From: JADJMO01 sp016794445
GTDB lineage: Bacteria > Myxococcota_A > Polyangia > Polyangiales > JADJMO01
DNA length: 26,074 bases
Direction: 5' to 3'
NCBI GenBank assembly: GCA_016794445.1
Contig: JAEUKC010000378.1
Coordinates: forward strand, 1-26,074
Under the pieces are notes generated by a model. The model did no database searches. It saw nothing but the letters and a program-made list of their open reading frames with translations, and had not been told where the DNA came from. Below, piece by piece: positions 22,241 to 26,074 of the stretch. The position numbers and the translations under genes are program-made. Every line of letters starts with the position of its first letter. Positions within the stretch are counted from its first letter, which is position 1.

Positions 22241-22885
22241 ATGACCAAGAACCTCTTGTCCCTCGCCCTCCTCCTCTCCATCCCGGTCGCCGTCGCTGCC
22301 TGCAAGGACCCGGCGAAGGACACCTCCAAGGCCCAGGTGAGCGCGCCGGCCGATCCGTCCGTCGCCGCGCAGAAGCCGGTGGGCGGCGTGGAGCACGTGT
22401 TCTCGGGCACGGGCAGCAAGGTCGGGTTCGTGGGCTCCAAGGTCACCGGCAGCCACGAGGGCAGCTTCGGCACCTTCACCGGCACCATCAGCCTCGCCGA
22501 CAAGGACCCGGAGAAGTCCCAGGTCACCGTCGAGATCGACACCACCACGGTCACGACCGATCAGGAGAAGCTCACCGGGCACCTCAAGAGCCCGGACTTC
22601 TTCGACACCGCCAAGTACCCGAAGGCGAAGTTCGTCTCGACGTCGATCAAGAAGGGCGGCGACAAGGGCGCGAGCCACACCGTCACCGGCAACCTCGATC
22701 TGCACGGCGTCACCAAGCAAATCAGCTTCCCGGCCACCATCACCATCGGTGACGGCAAGGTCGACGTCGACGCCGAGTTCGCCATCAACCGAAAGGACTT
22801 CGGCATCAACTACAAGGGCAAGGCCGACGACCTCATCCGCGACGACGTCGTCATGAAGCTCTCGATCCGCTCCACCAAGAAGTAG
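22241..22885 (+). CDS. YceI-family lipoprotein (isoprenoid-binding fold)
   Basis: A 214-residue protein starting at ATG 22241, with CGGAG 7 nt before it. The signal peptide MTKNLLSLALLLSIPVAVAAC ends in the lipobox VAAC. A short Asp/Lys/Ala linker follows, then a YceI lipocalin-like beta-barrel: VEHVFSGTGSKVGFVGSKVTG, SFGTFTGTISLADKD, SQVTVEIDTTTVTTDQEKLTGHLKSPDFFDTAKYPKAKFVSTSI, and a HTVTGNLDLHGVTKQISFPATI stretch. The LDLHGVTK and SPDFFDxxKYPxxxF motifs are diagnostic. YceI-type proteins bind polyisoprenoid or amide lipids in the periplasm; here the protein is tethered to a membrane. It converges on the OB-fold gene with a hairpin between stops. Confidence 0.95.
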   Translation: MTKNLLSLALLLSIPVAVAACKDPAKDTSKAQVSAPADPSVAAQKPVGGVEHVFSGTGSKVGFVGSKVTGSHEGSFGTFTGTISLADKDPEKSQVTVEIDTTTVTTDQEKLTGHLKSPDFFDTAKYPKAKFVSTSIKKGGDKGASHTVTGNLDLHGVTKQISFPATITIGDGKVDVDAEFAINRKDFGINYKGKADDLIRDDVVMKLSIRSTKK

Positions 22886-22886
22886 A

Positions 22887-22920
22887 GGGTCGAGACCCAA
22901 CGGGGGGCGTGAGCCCCCCG
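22887..22920. terminator. GC hairpin(s) between convergent genes
   Basis: A short dyad GGGTC-GA-GACCC (22887-22898) is followed by a perfect 8-bp stem CGGGGGGC (22901-22908), loop GTGA, GCCCCCCG (22913-22920). GTGA is a GNRA-type tetraloop. It begins 1 bp after the YceI stop and ends 11 bp before the OB-fold stop. It has no T-run on either strand, so termination, if any, would be stem-driven or Rho-assisted; it may protect both mRNA ends. Confidence 0.55.
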
Positions 22921-22931
22921 CAGCACCTGAG

Positions 22932-23828
22932 CTATTCCGTGACGACCTTCGCCTCTTCGAGGATGGTGCTGAACTTGTAGCCGGCGCCGATGTCGCGATC
23001 GAGGCCGACGACCCCCTCGACGAGGATGGTGTCGCCCACGTTGAACGTGCCGAGCGTGGTGACCGAGAGGTCGTCGTCGGCGGTGGCGCTGCTGCCCGAG
23101 CCGTCGCGCACGTGCAGGTAGTTCTTGCCGAGGATGCCGTTCGACACCTTGGTGACGACGGCCCGGAGCCGCACGGTCTTGCCGGCGAGCGCGGTGCGCT
23201 GGCCGATGATCTCGGAGATGGTCTTGCCGCCCTTGGCGACGGCGACCTTGACCGAGCCGACCGGCGCTGCAGGGACGGGCGCGGTCGTGGGAGGGGCGCC
23301 GGCGGCGGCGATGGCGGAACCGTCGTCGAGCGTGCCGAACCAGAGCGACGCGAACTTGCGCTTGAGCGCGCTGCTCTCGAACTCCTTCATCTCCATCTGG
23401 CCGTTGACCTTGATGGGATCGCCGACCGCGACCTTGGCGGTAGGGATCGCCGCCCAGGTGCCGGCAGTGGAGCCCTTCTCGCCGATGCGTACGTAGGTGT
23501 AGCCGGTGACCGTCAGCACCTCGAGTACCTCGCCCGCGAGGACGGTGCCGACGGGCACGGCAGGAGCGCCGCCTCCGGGCACGGGGTGGTTCGGGCCGCC
23601 GGGCGGGACCTGTCCGCCGTTCGCGCCGCCGACCGCGGGATGACCAGGCGGCAGCGGCTGGGCGGGACCTGGGCCGGGGACACCGGGCTGGGGGGGCAGC
23701 GGGTTCGACGCGGCTTCGTCTGCCACCACCGTCGGCTTGGAGCCAGAGCTGCGGACGAGTGCCGTGGCACCCGCCGCGACCAGCACGCCCGCGAACAAGA
23801 GATGGATGGGTTGGATGCGAGCGGTCAC
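22932..23828 (-). CDS. Exported OB-fold protein, DNA-binding-like family, unknown function
   Basis: A 298-residue protein starting at the GTG at 23826-23828, the only sensible start before the membrane segment (IQPIHLLFAGVLVAAGATALV). After a long Pro/Gly-rich linker it has two OB-fold-like parts. The first runs GTVLAGEVLEVLTVTGYTYVRIG...GTWAAIPTAKVAVGDPIKVNGQMEMKEFESSALKRKFASLWFG. The second runs SEIIGQRTALAGKTVRLRAVVTKVSNGILGKNYLHVRDGSGSS...DLSVTTLGTFNVGDTILVEGVVGLDRDIGAGYKFSTILEEAKV. This combination is widespread in Geobacter and Myxococcota as a periplasmic or lipid-anchored protein of unknown role; some databases call it DNA-binding because of the OB-fold. It lies downstream of the amylase gene across 249 bp. 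Function is inferred only from fold. Confidence 0.82.
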   Translation of the reverse strand: MTARIQPIHLLFAGVLVAAGATALVRSSGSKPTVVADEAASNPLPPQPGVPGPGPAQPLPPGHPAVGGANGGQVPPGGPNHPVPGGGAPAVPVGTVLAGEVLEVLTVTGYTYVRIGEKGSTAGTWAAIPTAKVAVGDPIKVNGQMEMKEFESSALKRKFASLWFGTLDDGSAIAAAGAPPTTAPVPAAPVGSVKVAVAKGGKTISEIIGQRTALAGKTVRLRAVVTKVSNGILGKNYLHVRDGSGSSATADDDLSVTTLGTFNVGDTILVEGVVGLDRDIGAGYKFSTILEEAKVVTE

Positions 23829-24077
23829 GGGGGGAGCCTTGCAGAGGGGGCCCTCGACGGCGAGGGCGAGTGGAGGGAGCCGCGTCGTTCCGGCGCGCGC
23901 CCGGACGCTTAGGCAAGTTGCGTGCACAGGTCCATGGTCGAGCCTCCCGTGTGGAGACGCGCGGACCGTTCGCCCGGAAATTGCGCCGACGGCGACTCCA
24001 GAGCAGACACGTGGAGTTTCTTGCACCCACGCAAGGGGTGCGCGGTGGTGCAACGAATCGACTTTGTCGCACCTCTG
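23829..24077. other. Largest intergenic region, with palindromes and alternative hairpins
   Basis: 249 bp between the amylase stop and the OB-fold start (both minus). It holds the palindromes GCAAGTTGC (23913-23921) and GTGCAC (23922-23927) side by side. Near the amylase end are two mutually exclusive stems: GCACCC 24023-24028 with GGGTGC 24036-24041, or TTGCACC 24021-24027 with GGTGCAA 24047-24053. There is no U-tract. I see no convincing promoter or gene here; a minus-strand frame is open across it, but it lacks a start or ribosome site that fits. Confidence 0.5.
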
Positions 24078-26074
24078 TCAGGGAACCAGCAACGCGGCGG
24101 ACTTCGGTCCGAAGACCACCTCGATCTGGCCGGCGTTCACCTTGACGGGGAGGCCCCCGAGGAGGTCCTTCCACGACTGTCCGTCGGTGAGGCCGAGCTC
24201 GGCAGGGACCGAGACCTTGACCGTGCGGGTGGTGGTGCCGCGGTTCATCGCCACGATCACCGCGTCCTTGCCGGTGCCGCGCACGAACACGTAGCCGTCC
24301 CCGTCGGTGAAGATCGAGCGCCGCGCGCCGCGCCGCAGGCCGAGGTAGGTGCCGCGGGCCTTGGCGACGATGCGGATGCGGTCGAGCAGCTTCTTCTCGC
24401 GCGCCGAGAGGTCCTTCTCGGCCTTGAGGAAGCGCCTGTTGTCCGGGTCGGCGGTGCCCGGCGTGCCGACCTCGTCGCCGTAGTAGACGAGGGGCAGGCC
24501 CGGCTGCGCGAGCAGGAACGTGAACGCGAGGAACGCGCGGTCGTAGGGCTCGTCGGTCGTCGGTGCCGCGGGCGGACCGGTCCACGCCTGCTCCTGTGGG
24601 TTGCTCCCGATCTGCCCCGCCGCGCGCGAGAGGAACCGCGTGACGTCGTGGTTGCCGAGGAACGGCGACATGAGCGCGCCCGGGCCGTAGGACGTGTCGC
24701 TCTTGGCGGTGGCTGCTTCGAGATCGCCCATCGTGCCGCCGAGCTGCGCGAACGCCGAATCGATCGACCAGAACAGCGGGAAGTCGAACTGGCCGTGCAG
24801 GCGCTGCGGACCGACGTAGCGCTTGATGAGCGCGCGGCCGCCGTCGTCGCCGCCGGTGAAGGTCTCGCCGACCGTGTAGTACTTGGCGTTGCCGGTCTCG
24901 AACGTCTCGGTCATCACCGCGCGCAGCGAGGTCGAGGCGTTGTCGTTCATGTGCTTGACCGCGTCGACGCGGAAGCCGTCGCCGTCGGCCTCCTCGAGGA
25001 GCGTCATCGCGTCGGCGACCATCTGGTCGGCCATCGCCTGGTTGGTCCAGTTCACGTCGGGCAGATAGTTGGTGAACCAGCAGTCGACCGGGTGTTCGTC
25101 CCACGAGCAGCTCGGGCCGCCGCACACGCAGCTGCCGTCGCCGTTGAACCAGCCGTCCTTGGAGTGGGCGGCCACGTAAGGGTGGTCCTGGTGCAGCTGG
25201 TTCTGGACGAGATCGAAGATGACGCGGATGCCGCGCGCGTGGGCCGCCTTCGTGAGCGCGCGCAGCTCGTCCATCGTGCCGAAGCGCTCTTCGGGGTTCT
25301 TGGGGTCGCTGACCCAGTAGCCGTGGTAGCCCGAGTAGTCGCGACCGTCGCCGCCCTTGCCGGGCTTGTCGGTGTTGGCGCTCACCGGCGAGAGCCACAG
25401 CGAGCGCACGCCGAGCTTGTCGAAGTAGCCCTCCTCGATCGCCTGGGTGACGCCGGCGAAGTCGCCGCCCTGGTAGTTGGCGCGAACGTCGACGCCGGGG
25501 ACCTTCTTGTCGTTCTTCGGATCGCCGTTGCGGAAGCGGTCGGTGAACACGAAGTAGAGCGGGCCGTCGGTCCACGCGAAGCGCTCGTCCTCGACCCACA
25601 TGGGCACGATCAGGCGGTTGCTCGCGCGGCCGGCCTTGTCCTTCATCGAGAAGGTGAAGGTGTGCTTGCCCTTCGTGAGGGCGCTCGCGTCGAGGAGGAC
25701 GCGTCCGCTCGACGCGTCGAGCTTGGCGGTGGTCGGTGCGCGATCGAGGGTGGCCGCGAGGCTCGCCGGATCGAGCCCCTTGGCCTCGGCGCCGTCCTCC
25801 ATCTGGATCTCGACCTGCACGAGGCCGGTCGCGGCCGCGTCGGCGCGCACGACGCTCGCGTGGGGGCGCTTGCAGTCGTCGACCAGGAGGCGCGAGTTCT
25901 CGACGCCGCCGACCCACTTGGTCTTGCCCTGCGTCGGATCGAGCTGCCAGACGCCGTCGACGATGAGCTTGTAGCCATAGTCGCCAGCAGGGAGATCGAG
26001 CGAGACGCGGTAGTTGCCGGTGAGGGCCGGGTCGAGCAGCTTGGTCTTGGCGGCGAAGCCGTCCCATTCCCCGG
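24078..26074 (-). CDS. GH13 alpha-amylase family glycoside hydrolase (5' partial)
   Basis: 664 residues are visible; the start lies beyond the right edge. Near the edge is a carbohydrate-binding E-set domain (GEWDGF...GDYGYKLIVDGVWQLDP), then a second Ig-like domain (VVRADAAATGLVQVEIQMEDG). From PLYFVFTDRFRNGDP onward is the GH13 (beta/alpha)8 barrel. Conserved regions: VIFDLVQNQLHQDHP (I), DGFRVDAVKHM with the nucleophile Asp (II), YYTVGETFTGG with the acid/base Glu (III), and FLGNHDVTRFL with the third carboxylate (IV). A Cys-rich loop CVCGGPSCSWDEHPVDCWF is inserted before region II and suggests export with disulfides. The protein ends in a beta-sandwich C domain. It cleaves alpha-1,4 glucans; the exact substrate and whether a signal peptide exists cannot be seen here. 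Confidence 0.95.
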   Translation of the reverse strand, partial: GEWDGFAAKTKLLDPALTGNYRVSLDLPAGDYGYKLIVDGVWQLDPTQGKTKWVGGVENSRLLVDDCKRPHASVVRADAAATGLVQVEIQMEDGAEAKGLDPASLAATLDRAPTTAKLDASSGRVLLDASALTKGKHTFTFSMKDKAGRASNRLIVPMWVEDERFAWTDGPLYFVFTDRFRNGDPKNDKKVPGVDVRANYQGGDFAGVTQAIEEGYFDKLGVRSLWLSPVSANTDKPGKGGDGRDYSGYHGYWVSDPKNPEERFGTMDELRALTKAAHARGIRVIFDLVQNQLHQDHPYVAAHSKDGWFNGDGSCVCGGPSCSWDEHPVDCWFTNYLPDVNWTNQAMADQMVADAMTLLEEADGDGFRVDAVKHMNDNASTSLRAVMTETFETGNAKYYTVGETFTGGDDGGRALIKRYVGPQRLHGQFDFPLFWSIDSAFAQLGGTMGDLEAATAKSDTSYGPGALMSPFLGNHDVTRFLSRAAGQIGSNPQEQAWTGPPAAPTTDEPYDRAFLAFTFLLAQPGLPLVYYGDEVGTPGTADPDNRRFLKAEKDLSAREKKLLDRIRIVAKARGTYLGLRRGARRSIFTDGDGYVFVRGTGKDAVIVAMNRGTTTRTVKVSVPAELGLTDGQSWKDLLGGLPVKVNAGQIEVVFGPKSAALLVP

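Noticed and set aside
22105..22554. N-terminal extension of the ferritin-like frame
   Set aside because: It is antisense to the YceI-type gene; the Tat-like signal peptide starts at the ATG at 22104.
20284..22752. Long plus-strand frame antisense to the MepA-like and ferritin-like genes
   Set aside because: It has shadow composition, while the minus-strand genes beneath it carry clear catalytic and metal-binding motifs.
23829..24053. N-terminal extension of the OB-fold frame from an ATG at 24053
   Set aside because: It would place about 75 unstructured residues before a membrane segment and cover the palindromic intergenic region; GTG 23828 gives a normal signal/anchor start.
22810..26067. 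A 1085-codon minus-strand frame over the amylase, OB-fold and YceI genes
   Set aside because: It reads as Arg/Pro/Gly-rich shadow in a different frame of the amylase and OB-fold genes and continues antisense into yceI. It has no domain or ribosome site.
1..26074. CRISPR array, tRNA/rRNA, IS element, toxin-antitoxin, phage defence or biosynthetic cluster
   Set aside because: No regularly spaced repeats, cloverleaf-like or rRNA segments, transposase or integrase motifs, terminal inverted repeats, or assembly-line domains were seen on either strand.

Overview
This is a GC-rich window of roughly 70% G+C by eye, almost wholly coding, with 28 genes on both strands. No rRNA, tRNA, CRISPR array, insertion sequence or prophage gene was seen. 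Several features point to a predatory or soil member of the Myxococcota, probably Polyangiales/Sorangiineae-like. These are many lipoproteins and secreted proteins with Ala/Pro- or Asp-Thr-Gly-rich linkers, a Pro-rich-tailed Ser/Thr kinase, a J-domain/TPR protein with a long low-complexity linker, a TIGR02996-type protein, and GTG/TTG starts. The lineage is inferred from gene content and style; no marker gene was searched.

Layout. 1-863 holds the 3' end of leuS. It converges on a DUF808 membrane protein (872-1789), which diverges from an OmpA-type lipoprotein (1870-2559). A minus-strand block follows: a YkgJ-type cysteine-cluster protein and a flavin reductase 1 nt apart (2584-3901), then two small unknown genes 9 nt apart (3947-4687). 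A DAO-type FAD oxidoreductase (4745-5896) overlaps the end of a TIGR02996-type protein (5886-6872). Two lipoprotein-like genes (6927-8666) include a Cys-rich protein with a tandem-repeat linker. Divergent from them is a small secreted-type gene coupled to an RpiB-like isomerase with a changed active site (8759-9519).

9516-12621 carries an unknown protein and a membrane GAF-GAF-GGDEF diguanylate cyclase. 12766-14614 is etfB-etfA, closed by a clear intrinsic terminator. Then come a winged-helix/J-domain/TPR protein (minus), a DUF4272 lipoprotein overlapping an outer-membrane barrel lipoprotein gene (plus), a zinc-ribbon membrane protein with a Ser/Thr kinase (minus), and a small membrane protein (plus). 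The right side holds a MepA-type murein endopeptidase, a ferritin-like diiron protein, a YceI-type lipoprotein, an envelope OB-fold protein and a 5'-partial GH13 alpha-amylase.

Functional themes. Translation (leuS) and electron transfer (etfBA) are housekeeping. Most other genes belong to the cell envelope (OmpA, MepA, OM barrel, YceI, lipoproteins) or to signalling (c-di-GMP synthesis, Ser/Thr phosphorylation). The window is not a single pathway. The best candidates for new biology are the small-protein/RpiB-like pair, the DUF4272/OM-barrel pair and the kinase/zinc-ribbon pair. None shows strong evidence of being a new defence or biosynthetic system. No intergenic gap exceeds 300 bp; the largest is 249 bp (23829-24077).
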